Below are positions 21,997 to 30,896 of a stretch of 37,969 nucleotides of DNA, one piece after another. Where the stretch lies: contig CANDMI010000034.1 of assembly GCA_947385775.1 (NCBI GenBank), positions 1-37,969 of the forward strand, read 5' to 3'. The stretch's first letter is position 1. Each line of letters starts with the position of its first letter. The translations under genes were made by a program, and so were the position numbers. This DNA comes from an uncultured Eubacterium sp. (GTDB lineage Bacteria; Bacillota; Clostridia; Lachnospirales; Lachnospiraceae). The notes beneath the pieces were generated by a model, which saw nothing but the letters and a program-made list of their open reading frames with translations, searched no databases and was not told the origin of the DNA.

Positions 21997-23502
21997 ATGG
22001 CTTATTTAAGAAAAACAGGCGCGCATGCTGTGACGGCTGCGCTTTTTTTTACAATCCTTTTTCTTGCGATCCTTTCTTTGTTTCCGCGAAAGGCTAAGGC
22101 CGCGCAGAATCCGCAGGACGGGATCATTGAGGTGGAAAGCGGGTTTGTGGATGGAAAGGGCGTATTTTGGAAGATGCGCTCAGGCAGCGGTTTTTTGATC
22201 TCGAATCAGGAAAACGCGACTTATGTAGTGACCAACAGCAGCAACGTGTCCAATACGCCTGGCAGCATTAAGAAATTTTGCAAAAAGCATTCCATTTCCA
22301 CCGAAAACATGCAGTTTGCCAATACCGTGCGGGTGGTGGTCACAAGGGATGTGACGGCGGTCGCGGAAATTGTCGTAAAAAGCGTGGAGCGGGATTACTG
22401 CGTGCTGTCCGCCGCAAATGTGGCAAGCCAAAAGGAGTCTTTAAAGCTTGGAAAAAGCGCGGATATCGAAGCGAACGCCCCGGTTTATGCGTATGGGTTT
22501 CCAAAGCAGGACAAAGAGCAGAGCATTGAATTTTCTCAAAACGATGTGCGCTCGATACAAGGGGCGCTGACCCAGACGGCGGCGTATAAAGAGGGCGGCG
22601 TATACCTGGCGCATTCGGCTCCGGTCATACAGGGGCTGGAAGGCGGGCCGCTTTTGGATGCGGACGGCTATGTCGTTGGATTAAATTGTAAAATGTCGCC
22701 GGAGGAGGACACGGGCATCGCCTATGCGCTTCCGATCGATGAGATCAGCGCGGTTTTGGATAATTTTTCCATATATTACGGAAGCCGCGAGATCGACGAA
22801 GCTCATTTACAGCTGCAAAACGCGTATAAGGAATGCGAGGGGCTGTTAGCGGAGGGCAAATATAAGAAAGCGTCCACAGAAGCTTTGGAAAAAGCGTTGG
22901 AGGATGCGCAGGAAGCTTATAAGCTCGAAAAGCCTGGCGCAGCGGATTACGAAAAGGCGTTGCAGTCGCTTTTGACGGCAAAAGGACAGCTGGAGCCAAA
23001 GACGCAGACGCTTACGATTTTGATCCTGATCTTTGGGGCCTGCGACATCCTTCTTTTTATCTTTCTGATTGTGATCGCGGTCAAAAATTCGAAAGAAAAA
23101 AAGCAGATGGAAATGCAGCGCGTACAGCAAAGCGCAAGGGCGGGGGCAGTGCGTAAGCAGGCTCAGCCGGATATGGGCTACAGACAGCCAGTCGCGCCGC
23201 CGGCCGGACGCAGGCTTCGGATGATCCGCCAAAAGACCGGGCAGAGCGTGGTGTTAAACAAAAACCAGTTTATCATCGGAAAGAGCCAGACATTGGCGGA
23301 TTTTGCCCTTGTGGATAACCAGACCGTCAGCAGAAAGCATGCGATGCTCTATGAGGACAACGGCAGTTGGTATGTGGACGATCTAAATTCGCTGAACGGA
23401 ACACGTGTAAACGGAGAAAAGGTCATTCCAGGACAGCCAGTTAAATTAAAGAGCGGGGATGAGATCACATTGTCGGACGAAGCTTTCCTTGTGCAGAATT
23501 AA
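21997..23502 (+). CDS. Transmembrane pseudo-trypsin receptor with cytosolic FHA domain
   Basis: A 501-residue protein. ATG 21997 is chosen because GGAG ends nine bases before it; ATG 21982 has no site. A signal/anchor helix lies at ~11-36. Residues ~42-255 resemble a trypsin-like (HtrA/DegP) domain: GSGFLISN, TYVVTNSSNV, and EGGPLLDADGYVVGLN. However, the catalytic His of TN-x-H is missing (TNSSN), and the Ser of GNSGGP is Glu215. It is therefore predicted inactive and probably binds peptides. A helical stalk (~265-335), a membrane helix (~340-363) and a C-terminal FHA domain (~408-500; IGKS, SRKHAM, SLNGTRVNG) follow. The FHA is cytosolic. This would connect an outer peptide-binding domain to phosphothreonine partners inside, plausibly the kinases or EssC. 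Located right after the WXG100 genes. Confidence 0.85.
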   Translation: MAYLRKTGAHAVTAALFFTILFLAILSLFPRKAKAAQNPQDGIIEVESGFVDGKGVFWKMRSGSGFLISNQENATYVVTNSSNVSNTPGSIKKFCKKHSISTENMQFANTVRVVVTRDVTAVAEIVVKSVERDYCVLSAANVASQKESLKLGKSADIEANAPVYAYGFPKQDKEQSIEFSQNDVRSIQGALTQTAAYKEGGVYLAHSAPVIQGLEGGPLLDADGYVVGLNCKMSPEEDTGIAYALPIDEISAVLDNFSIYYGSREIDEAHLQLQNAYKECEGLLAEGKYKKASTEALEKALEDAQEAYKLEKPGAADYEKALQSLLTAKGQLEPKTQTLTILILIFGACDILLFIFLIVIAVKNSKEKKQMEMQRVQQSARAGAVRKQAQPDMGYRQPVAPPAGRRLRMIRQKTGQSVVLNKNQFIIGKSQTLADFALVDNQTVSRKHAMLYEDNGSWYVDDLNSLNGTRVNGEKVIPGQPVKLKSGDEITLSDEAFLVQN

Positions 23503-23518
23503 AAAGCGGGAGATCAGG

Positions 23519-25399
23519 ATGGGGAAAACGAGAATCAATTATAAAGAAGAAAAAAACAATAGGAAAACAGGCGCGTTTTTGCTGCGCGTTTTTGCGCTTG
23601 CGCTTTGCTTTACCGGATTTATAGCATTTGGCGCGGGTAAAAAGGAAATCGCCGCGCAAGACGATATTCCAAAAGGGCCGCAGCTAAATGCCGACGCAAG
23701 CCAGGTTGCCTATACGAATGTCTATTTTGGCAGTTACCCGCAGGAGGAGGTAAAAGGCGCCGACCTGACCGCTAAGATCACCGGAGCGGATTATGACAGC
23801 TATGGGGACGCGGTCGTGGACGGCGTAAAATACCACAGGCTAAAATCCGGCCAGACCAACAACGACGAGCAGTTTGGAAACAGCGCGTACCGTTATTTTA
23901 AATGGCGGCGCATCCGCTGGCGCGTGCTTGCAAACGACGGCAAGACGCTGTATTTGATGGCGGATGGCGCGCTGGACTGCCAGAGCTATCATAATGTGGG
24001 CGAAGCCGTAACATGGGAGGACAGCTTTTTACGAAAATGGTTAAACGGCTCCTTTTACCGCACCGCGTTTAGCGAAAAAGAGCGGCAGGCCATCGTAAGC
24101 CAGGCGGTGGACAACCAGGAATACGTGACGGCGGGCGGCGCAGAAAACAGCGTGACCAATGACCTTATATACCTTTTGTCCCTGCCGGAGATGGGAAAGA
24201 CCGAGTATGGCTTTCCAGCGGCAGTCCAAAATGCGTCCCCATGCCGTCAGATGGCGGCGAGCGATTACGCCTATACGATGGGCGCGCGCTTAGGGGCGCA
24301 GGACGGCTCCGGGGATCAGTGTTGCTGGTGGTGGCTTAGAAGCCCTGCGGTGGAGGAAGAAAACGCGCTTCGCTATGCGGCTTTGATCAACCATACAGGC
24401 GCGTTTACGATGTATGGGCTTGTGGAAAATCCATACCGGGGGGTCGTGCCGGTCTTACATATCAGCATCGATTCTCATGCCTGGCTGGATTCGGACGACG
24501 GCACAAGCGGCTCTGGCGGCGGAGAATCCGCGAGCGTGCCTTTAACCGTGGGCGCGCCGAACATGCAGCGCAGCCAGAATGTGGCGGCGTTTGATGTGGA
24601 GGCAAAAGGCGGGCTTGCGGGAGAGTACGATTACCAGTGGTACTATGCGCCGTCGGAAACCGGCGGCGGCCATCCGATCAGCGAATCGGATTATAAGTCG
24701 ATCGTATGGCAGGGAAAGGCGCTTTATATTGACTTAAAAGCAGACGACGTGCCGGACGGGCTGTATTTATACTGCGCGGTAAACGATGGGCGCACAACCG
24801 TAGAAAGCAGCCGGATCTGGTTTTCGAAGCAAAAAAAGAGCCAGAAGATCACGTATCAAAAAGGCTCGATTGAAAACCAAAAGCTTGCCTACGGAGCTTC
24901 CTTTCATCTAAATGCAAAGTGCAACGGGGCGGGGGCTTCCATTTCTTATAAAAGCAGCGATCCGAAGGTGTTGTCGGTTACGAAAGACGGAAAGTTAAAG
25001 GCAAAAGGCTACGGCAAAGCGACCGTTACCATAACCGCTTCGGATTCGCCGGTGGACGAATATGGCAAAACCGAAAAAAAGCTGACTTTGACTGTCGTGC
25101 CAAAGCAGGTGAAGCTTAGCAAGGTTACAAAAGAAAAAAACAGCCAGGGCAGGGTCGAGGGCGTGTACGTCAAATGGAAAAAGGATTCTTCGATCGACGG
25201 CTGCCAGTACAATATCGCCTACAATAAAAGCTTTACGCACAGCACGAACGGGGAAAAGGAAGGCCAGGACAATTTTATGCGGCTGCGCTATCTGGATATC
25301 AGCAAGGACAAGCTCTATATCCGGGTGAGGGCTTATAAGAAATCAGGAAAAAAGACTTATTACGGAAAATGGAGCAAGAGCTATATCGTGTCACTGTAA
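23519..25399 (+). CDS. Secreted DUF6273 / Big_2 / Fn3-like surface protein
   Basis: A 626-residue exported protein. ATG 23519, with GGGAGATCAGG before it. A basic start and hydrophobic helix (~18-45) form the signal sequence. Residues ~60-317 are a DUF6273 domain: VYFGSYPQEEV, FKWRRIRWRVLA, MADGALDCQSYH, WEDSFLRKWLNGSFY and late CWWWLRSP. This is a lectin-like fold of unknown function common on Clostridia surface proteins. A Ser/Gly linker follows at 320-337. Then come an Ig-like segment, a Big_2-type repeat (ISYKSSDPKVLSVTKDGKLK, ~470-540), and a C-terminal Fn3-like domain with YVKWKKDSSIDGCQYNIAY and RVRAYKKSGKKTYYGKWS. No anchor is visible, so it may be released or attach via Big/Fn3 domains. 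It is separated from the FHA receptor gene by 16 bases. Confidence 0.85.
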   Translation: MGKTRINYKEEKNNRKTGAFLLRVFALALCFTGFIAFGAGKKEIAAQDDIPKGPQLNADASQVAYTNVYFGSYPQEEVKGADLTAKITGADYDSYGDAVVDGVKYHRLKSGQTNNDEQFGNSAYRYFKWRRIRWRVLANDGKTLYLMADGALDCQSYHNVGEAVTWEDSFLRKWLNGSFYRTAFSEKERQAIVSQAVDNQEYVTAGGAENSVTNDLIYLLSLPEMGKTEYGFPAAVQNASPCRQMAASDYAYTMGARLGAQDGSGDQCCWWWLRSPAVEEENALRYAALINHTGAFTMYGLVENPYRGVVPVLHISIDSHAWLDSDDGTSGSGGGESASVPLTVGAPNMQRSQNVAAFDVEAKGGLAGEYDYQWYYAPSETGGGHPISESDYKSIVWQGKALYIDLKADDVPDGLYLYCAVNDGRTTVESSRIWFSKQKKSQKITYQKGSIENQKLAYGASFHLNAKCNGAGASISYKSSDPKVLSVTKDGKLKAKGYGKATVTITASDSPVDEYGKTEKKLTLTVVPKQVKLSKVTKEKNSQGRVEGVYVKWKKDSSIDGCQYNIAYNKSFTHSTNGEKEGQDNFMRLRYLDISKDKLYIRVRAYKKSGKKTYYGKWSKSYIVSL

Positions 25400-25411
25400 G
25401 CGAAAAACATC

Positions 25412-25446
25412 TGCCAAATGATCAGCGTTTTGCCAGTCATTTGGCA
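25412..25446 (+). promoter_or_regulatory. Hairpin in the leader of the PP2C gene
   Basis: TGCCAAATG (25412-25420) and CATTTGGCA (25438-25446) are exact inverted repeats around a 17-base loop. The hairpin occupies the gap between the DUF6273 stop and the likely TTG start of the phosphatase. It also covers an alternative ATG at 25418. No T-run follows. Confidence 0.45.
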
Positions 25447-25474
25447 TCAGCCAAAACGAGACGGGGAGACTTTT

Positions 25475-26608
25475 TTGTTCGGACGAAAAAAAACGGGAAA
25501 AACGCCAAAAGCGGAAAAATCAATTAATACAGAAAAAACAGTCGAAATAGATAAAAATAAAATAGCTAAAATAGATAAAAAAGATAAAATAGATAAATCA
25601 GTCAAAAAAGAAGGATCAGAAAAATTAAATAAAAGATATCAAAAAAACAAAGATCCAGATTCGGATTTACAGTTGGATTATCAAAGTTTAGACAAAAATT
25701 TAGATCTTCTAGATCAAAGTGACGAAATTTCAGACAGCTCTTTTTATGAGCTGGAAACCGTGACCTTGGAGCTGCCCGGAAAGGAAGACGTCACAAAAGA
25801 CCTAGGCAGGCAAAAAAACGCGGCGCGATCACCCCAAAAAAAGCGCTGGCGCGTTAAGGTTGGCACATCCAGCGTGATCGGAAGCCGCAAGTCACAGCAG
25901 GATTCCGTGTTTGGATATGAGTCTAAGGGATGGGCGCTTGGCATAGTCTGTGACGGCATGGGCGGGCTTTGCGGCGGGGACGTCGCAAGCCGCGTCGCGC
26001 TGCAAAGCGTTGCGGACGCGTGGTTTGAAAAAAAAGACAGTATGCGGAATATCCCGGATTTTTTTCGAAGGGAAGCCGTCCTTGCAGACCAAAAGGTGTA
26101 TGGACAGACCTCCCCGGAGGGTGAAAGGCTAAACGCCGGCACCACGATCGTGGCGGCTTTGATACAGGAAAAGGGATTATACTGGCTTTCCGTCGGGGAC
26201 AGCAAGCTTTATTTTATCCGTGGAAAGGAAATCGTGTCGTTGAACGTGGAGCATAATTACCGGCTGGAGCTAAACGAGCGGCTGCGTCAGGGAAAGATGA
26301 CCGCTAAGGAATACGCCGCGGAGGAATACCGCGCCGAAGCGCTGACCAGCTATTTAGGCATCGGGGAGCTGACCAAAATGGACATTAACCAAAAAGCGTA
26401 CTCGCTAAAGGACGGGGATATCGTTTTACTGACAAGCGACGGGTTGTACCGCAGCCTGTTAGAAGAAGAGATCCTTTCCATCGTAAACGCCAACAGGCAC
26501 GATATGCAGCAGGCGGCGGACGCTTTGACCGCGGCGGTAAAAGGAAGAAAAAAGCAGGATAATACGTCGGTGGTCATCCTGCACTATATCATGGAGAATG
26601 CGTTATGA
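25475..26608 (+). CDS. PP2C-family Ser/Thr protein phosphatase
   Basis: A Mg/Mn-dependent phosphatase reversing the two kinases encoded nearby. TTG 25475 (377 aa) is preferred since GGGGAG lies six bases before it; ATG 25418 has no ribosome site and would add 19 residues not typical of the family. Residues 1-120 are a variable low-complexity extension rich in Lys, Asp and Ile (repeats of KIDK) with an acidic second half. The catalytic domain (~123-375) keeps the metal-binding and phosphate motifs: GSRKSQQDS, VCDGMGG, NAGTTIVAAL, SVGDSKLY, LLTSDGLYRSL and KQDNTSVVIL. No membrane helix. Its stop overlaps the following FHA gene start (ATGA), so the two are translationally coupled. Confidence 0.92.
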   Translation: MFGRKKTGKTPKAEKSINTEKTVEIDKNKIAKIDKKDKIDKSVKKEGSEKLNKRYQKNKDPDSDLQLDYQSLDKNLDLLDQSDEISDSSFYELETVTLELPGKEDVTKDLGRQKNAARSPQKKRWRVKVGTSSVIGSRKSQQDSVFGYESKGWALGIVCDGMGGLCGGDVASRVALQSVADAWFEKKDSMRNIPDFFRREAVLADQKVYGQTSPEGERLNAGTTIVAALIQEKGLYWLSVGDSKLYFIRGKEIVSLNVEHNYRLELNERLRQGKMTAKEYAAEEYRAEALTSYLGIGELTKMDINQKAYSLKDGDIVLLTSDGLYRSLLEEEILSIVNANRHDMQQAADALTAAVKGRKKQDNTSVVILHYIMENAL

Positions 26609-27243
26609 TTTTAAAAAGATGTAACCACGGACATTACTACGATGGCGAAAAATATGACAAATGCCCGGAATGCGGCGGGCTTTTGGGGATCAATCCGGGC
26701 TTTGGCGTATCTGGCGGGTTTGACGGGGATTATGCGGACGAGGATTCTGTGACCGTCGCTTTGCCCCGTAACCATGAGCCGCAAAGACAGAGCCACGGGC
26801 GCGGGATGGACGATGACAACGTGACGGTGACGCTGTCGCATAATCCGCCTGTGAAGCAGGGCTTTAAGCCGGTGGTGGGCTGGCTTGTCTGCATCCGGGG
26901 AAAGGATTTTGGCAGCGGCTTTTCGTTAAAGCTTGGGAAAAACCATATCGGAAGGTCGCCGGATATGGAAATCTGCTTGCAGGCGGATGAAAGCGTCGCG
27001 ATGAAAAACCATGCTGTTATCTATTATGTGCCAAAGCAGCGGCGCTTCGCCGTAGAGGCGGGGGTTTCCGGCAAGCGGCTTTTTCTAAACCGCAATGCGC
27101 TCATGCGCCCGGTCTGGATCAAGCAGCACGATATCTTAACGCTTGGAAACGTCAGTTTGATGTTCTTCCCCTGCTGCGGGGAGCATTTTAGCTGGGAAGA
27201 GCTGATACGAAAGCGCAGGGAGAGACAGCAGGGATCGGTGTAA
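26605..27243 (+). CDS. Zinc-ribbon FHA protein
   Basis: A 212-residue soluble protein. The N-terminus holds a Cys-rich module (CNHGHYY...CPECGG) resembling the zinc ribbons at the starts of the two kinases. A Gly/Asp linker with two similar acidic repeats (DEDSVTVALPRN and DDDNVTVTLSHN, each with a Thr that could be phosphorylated) follows. Residues ~100-185 form an FHA domain: IGRSPDMEICL and a weak MKNHAVIYY. The usual Ser-x-x-His and Asn-Gly-Thr residues are partly lost, so pThr affinity may be reduced. Coupled by ATGA overlap to the PP2C gene. The threonines between the Cys module and the FHA resemble the N-terminal pThr switch of GarA/Fha1-type proteins, which suggests a kinase substrate that folds back on its own FHA; inference. 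Confidence 0.85.
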   Translation: MILKRCNHGHYYDGEKYDKCPECGGLLGINPGFGVSGGFDGDYADEDSVTVALPRNHEPQRQSHGRGMDDDNVTVTLSHNPPVKQGFKPVVGWLVCIRGKDFGSGFSLKLGKNHIGRSPDMEICLQADESVAMKNHAVIYYVPKQRRFAVEAGVSGKRLFLNRNALMRPVWIKQHDILTLGNVSLMFFPCCGEHFSWEELIRKRRERQQGSV

Positions 27244-27257
27244 ATGGGGGAGACAGT

Positions 27258-30200
27258 ATGAAAAGTGTAAAAGCAAAGCTTCATAAAATAAAGCTTATTC
27301 AAACAAAGTTTATTCAAACAAAGCTTTCAAAAAAAGCGATCGCGCTGATCTTAACCTGCGCGGTTTTGCCTGCAAATACGGCTGCGCTGCATACGACGGC
27401 GCAGGCGCGCCCAAAAGCGAATGTCAGCGCAAAAAGCGCCAAAGAAAAAAAGCAGGCGCCCAAAAAAACAGCCAGACAGCAGGCGCAGGGGATCCATGTG
27501 GCGTATCATTCCATTGAGGAGATACGCGATTATGTAAAAAAGAATAAGGCTTCTTTAGACGAAAAGCCGGAATTTGAAATAATCCCGGCAGAGTCGAAGC
27601 CGTACAATGAGGGAAAGCTTTCCGATAAGACCGAACAGTCCGCGTTAAATATGCTAAAGCAGATCCGTTATATTGCGGGCGTTTCTGATAAGGTGCAATT
27701 GTCGGATGAGCTGATTGGCTATGCGCAGGCTGGGGCGTATGTAAATTATGTAAATGGGAAATTGACCCATGATCCGGAAAAACCGGATGGGATGTCGGAA
27801 GATCTGTATCAGCGGGGATATAAAGGAGCGTCCAGTTCCAATATGTCACAGTCATGGAGCGATCATAGCATAAATGATACGATCGCATTGGGATGGATGT
27901 TGGATAGCACACAAAGTAATATGAAAAGCGTTGGACATCGCAGATGGTTGTTAAATCCGAAAATGGGTCAAACTGGGTTTGGAAAAGCAGGAGCTTTTAG
28001 CAGCGTATACGTGTTTGGTGAAAACAAAGTAGATGCATCAGTTACAGGAGTTGTATGGCCTGCGCAAAATATGCCGACGGAGTATTCGATCAGTGCGTTA
28101 CCATGGAGCATAAGCTTAAACCATTCAGTTGATTATAGTGCGATAAAAGTAAGCCTGACTAGGCTGTCGGATGGAAAGGTGTGGAATTTTTCAAAAGATT
28201 CGGCGGATGGAGAGTTTTATGTAGATAATAATTTATATTCCTACGGTTTGCCGGGCTGTATCATCTTTCGTCCCGCTTCTGGAATCGCAGGCTATAAAGA
28301 CGGCGACTCCTATCAGGTGACGGTTACCGGAGATAGAGAGGAAATCTCCTATACTGTAAATTTTTTCGACGTATTTCCTCTGGAGAGCATTTCCGCCACA
28401 TATACAGGCGGCGAGGTGATAGAAGGCGGCGAAGTGGAAAAGTCAAGCTTTGAAGTAAAGGGCAGCTATTCGGACGGAACGGTAAAAGAGATTCAGGATT
28501 TTACGGTAAAACAATATGAGATAAAACCTGGTGAAAATGAGATCACGATTCAGTATAAAGATAAAAAGACTACCGTAAAAGTGCCTGGAAAAGCGAGACA
28601 AGTTACGATCAAATTTGATCCCGCAGGCGGTCAATCGGTTTCAGATTGCAAAATAGACAAAGGCACAGCGTTAAAGGAGCTTCCAACGACAAGCAGGGAC
28701 GGATATATTTTTGAAGGCTGGTATACAAAGCCGGATGGCGGCGTAAAGCTGGAAGAATCTGCCATTCATGAAAAAGACGCGACTTATTATGCCCATTGGA
28801 AAAAAGTAGAGCTAAGCGGAATTTCGGCAGAGTTTTTATGGGGAAAGCGGATCATAGGCGTATATGGTTTAGAAAAGGAAGCCTTTGAGGTGATCGCGGA
28901 TTATACAGACGGAAAAAGTTATAAGGTCAGCGATTTTACAATAGACGATTATACATTAAAGGATGGAGAAAACACGCTGACAATCCGCTATGAGGGAAAA
29001 TCCACCGAGGTAAAAGTGCCTGCGGTATCCGTAAAAGATTTTAGCGTGATGTATATTGGCGGGCAAAAGATGGAAGGGGAAACGGAACTGGATGATTTAG
29101 ATATCCGGGTGTACGCAAAGCTTTCGGATGGAGAGACGGTCATTTTTAAGTATTACGATGAAGCATATACGATCGACCCATTTGTAATCCAGCCTGGAAA
29201 TAATACACTGACGCTTCGCTTTGCCGGGCAACAGGCCACGTTTCAAGTGATTGGCCGCGCAAAAGAGACAGAGACGCAAAAAGCGGTTTTAAGCTTTGAC
29301 GCGCAGGGGGGCCTTGCGGTATCCAGCCGGACGCTGGAGAAAGGTTCGGCTGCGGGAGAATTGCCTGTTACATCTAAAGCCGGGTATGTATTTGACGGCT
29401 GGTATACGCAGTCCACAGGGGGCGTAAAGCTTACGCCGCAAACCCTGATCCAGGAAAGCGTAACCTATTATGCACACTGGATTGCAGAAACGCCGGATAA
29501 ACCAGACACGCCGGAGACACCGGATAAACCGGAAACACCGGATAAGCCAGAAACGCCGGATAAACCAGACACGCCGGAGACACCGGATAAACCGGAGACA
29601 CCGGATAAGCCAGAAACGCCGGATAAACCGGACACGCCAGAAACGCCAGACAAACCGGAAACACCGGATAAACCAGACACACCAGATAAACCGAATACGC
29701 CAGACAAGCCGAACACATCAGATAAACCGGAAACGGTGACGGTCACATTTGACGCGCAGGGCGGCAGCGCGCCGGGGCAGATGCGGGTGGAAAAGGATAA
29801 AAGCCTTTCCTACATTCCGATTACAGAAAAATCCGGCTTTAAATTCCAAGGCTGGTATACGCAAAAAGACGGAGCCGGAACAAAGCTTACGCTTGGGACG
29901 GTGCACAGGCAAAATACCGTATATTACGCATACTGGCTTGCGGCGGATCAAAAAATGACAGGCATTGAGGCTGTGGCAAAAGGAAACGCCGCCCAGGGGC
30001 AAAGCGTCCGGGCGCATCTTACCGTATACGCGCTGTATTCCGACGGCTCCAAGCGAGAGATTTCCGATTACGCCGTTTCCCAAGAAACCCTTCAGGCAGG
30101 CGCAAACGCGATCGTCGTAAAAAGCAATGGGTTTTCCAAAACGGTGCAGATACAGGCTGCGGCGACAAACCAGGCAGCGGCGGAGAACGCGCTGACCGCG

Positions 30201-30869
30201 ATCCGCGCGGTTTATAACGGCGGGAAGGTACCGGCAGGCGTCTGTTATCAGTTCGATGGGTTAAGCGTAAGCGGCGTGTACGCCGACGGCACGGTAAAGG
30301 AAGTAAGCGGCTATGCGTTTAGCGGGAATATCATTAAGCCCGGGAGCAATACCGTAACCGTCCATTTTTCCGGAAAAACGGCGACCTTTACGGTAACCGG
30401 CTACGAACAGGCCATAGTCAGCATCCATTCCCCAGAGGTGCGAAGCATTTTTGTGGCAAAGGACGGTTCGGATTTATTTACGATATTAAACAGTTCCCTT
30501 CCAAGCCGCAGCGGGTATCAGTTCGCGGGCTGGTATCTGGATAAAAAGCATACGAAAAAGGTAAGCGAGGAAGTCAGCATATCTGATGGGATGCAGGTTT
30601 ACGCAAAATGGTTAAAGACTACAAACTGGAAATTAAATAAAAGCAAAGCGTCGATTTATAATGGCGCGAAGCTGAAGCTTTCTATAAAAGGGCTAAAAAG
30701 CGATAAGGTCAGTTGGAAAACGTCGAAGCAAAAGGTCGCTTCAGTTTCCCAAAAGGGGATCGTAAAGGCAAGAAAGCCAGGAAAGGCAATGATTACCGCG
30801 ATCACAAAGGACGGGGCGGTCATGACCTGTAAAGTGACCGTGAAGAAGGAAAAAAAGAAGAAAAAGTAA
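27258..30869 (+). CDS. Large secreted CAP-domain protein with Ig-like and Flg_new repeats
   Basis: A 1203-residue surface protein; RBS GGGGGAG, ATG 27258. The signal sequence spans ~24-52 after a long basic start. Residues ~127-250 form a CAP/SCP domain (QIRYIAGVSDKVQLSDEL; GHRRWLLNPKMGQTGFG near 225). Four InlB B-type/Flg_new repeats (each GY-x-F-x-GWYT...YYAHW or similar) lie at ~447-514, 675-741, 827-894 and 1052-1118. At least five Ig-like (Big_3-like) modules with YSDG-x-x-x-E-x-x-DY and KPG-N-T-x-T pattern lie between them. A Thr-Pro-Glu-Asp-Lys-rich stretch (~743-826) is encoded by a 63-bp periodic repeat. A Big_2 domain (~1123-1198) and a Lys-rich tail end it. No sortase motif. The CAP-containing first third is AT-richer than neighbours, a hint of domain shuffling. 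Confidence 0.88.
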   Translation: MKSVKAKLHKIKLIQTKFIQTKLSKKAIALILTCAVLPANTAALHTTAQARPKANVSAKSAKEKKQAPKKTARQQAQGIHVAYHSIEEIRDYVKKNKASLDEKPEFEIIPAESKPYNEGKLSDKTEQSALNMLKQIRYIAGVSDKVQLSDELIGYAQAGAYVNYVNGKLTHDPEKPDGMSEDLYQRGYKGASSSNMSQSWSDHSINDTIALGWMLDSTQSNMKSVGHRRWLLNPKMGQTGFGKAGAFSSVYVFGENKVDASVTGVVWPAQNMPTEYSISALPWSISLNHSVDYSAIKVSLTRLSDGKVWNFSKDSADGEFYVDNNLYSYGLPGCIIFRPASGIAGYKDGDSYQVTVTGDREEISYTVNFFDVFPLESISATYTGGEVIEGGEVEKSSFEVKGSYSDGTVKEIQDFTVKQYEIKPGENEITIQYKDKKTTVKVPGKARQVTIKFDPAGGQSVSDCKIDKGTALKELPTTSRDGYIFEGWYTKPDGGVKLEESAIHEKDATYYAHWKKVELSGISAEFLWGKRIIGVYGLEKEAFEVIADYTDGKSYKVSDFTIDDYTLKDGENTLTIRYEGKSTEVKVPAVSVKDFSVMYIGGQKMEGETELDDLDIRVYAKLSDGETVIFKYYDEAYTIDPFVIQPGNNTLTLRFAGQQATFQVIGRAKETETQKAVLSFDAQGGLAVSSRTLEKGSAAGELPVTSKAGYVFDGWYTQSTGGVKLTPQTLIQESVTYYAHWIAETPDKPDTPETPDKPETPDKPETPDKPDTPETPDKPETPDKPETPDKPDTPETPDKPETPDKPDTPDKPNTPDKPNTSDKPETVTVTFDAQGGSAPGQMRVEKDKSLSYIPITEKSGFKFQGWYTQKDGAGTKLTLGTVHRQNTVYYAYWLAADQKMTGIEAVAKGNAAQGQSVRAHLTVYALYSDGSKREISDYAVSQETLQAGANAIVVKSNGFSKTVQIQAAATNQAAAENALTAIRAVYNGGKVPAGVCYQFDGLSVSGVYADGTVKEVSGYAFSGNIIKPGSNTVTVHFSGKTATFTVTGYEQAIVSIHSPEVRSIFVAKDGSDLFTILNSSLPSRSGYQFAGWYLDKKHTKKVSEEVSISDGMQVYAKWLKTTNWKLNKSKASIYNGAKLKLSIKGLKSDKVSWKTSKQKVASVSQKGIVKARKPGKAMITAITKDGAVMTCKVTVKKEKKKKK
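29500..29735 (+). repeat. 63-bp periodic repeat encoding ETPDKP-type stretch
   Basis: The block starting CCAGACACGCCGGAGAC recurs every 63 bases (29502, 29565, 29628) with a few changes. Each unit encodes 21 residues built from ETPDKP/DTPDKP hexamers. It lies inside the coding frame and keeps it, so it is an expandable linker, not a CRISPR or intergenic repeat. Confidence 0.85.
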
Positions 30870-30896
30870 TTGGCATAAAAACGGGAGAGGGCAAAA

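Noticed and set aside
29431-29746. Tandem repeats resembling a CRISPR array, and long Ser/Gly/Val frames on the minus strand
   Set aside because: Units are contiguous with no unique spacers and encode the ETPDKP linker in frame; the minus-strand frames are shadows of this repeat.
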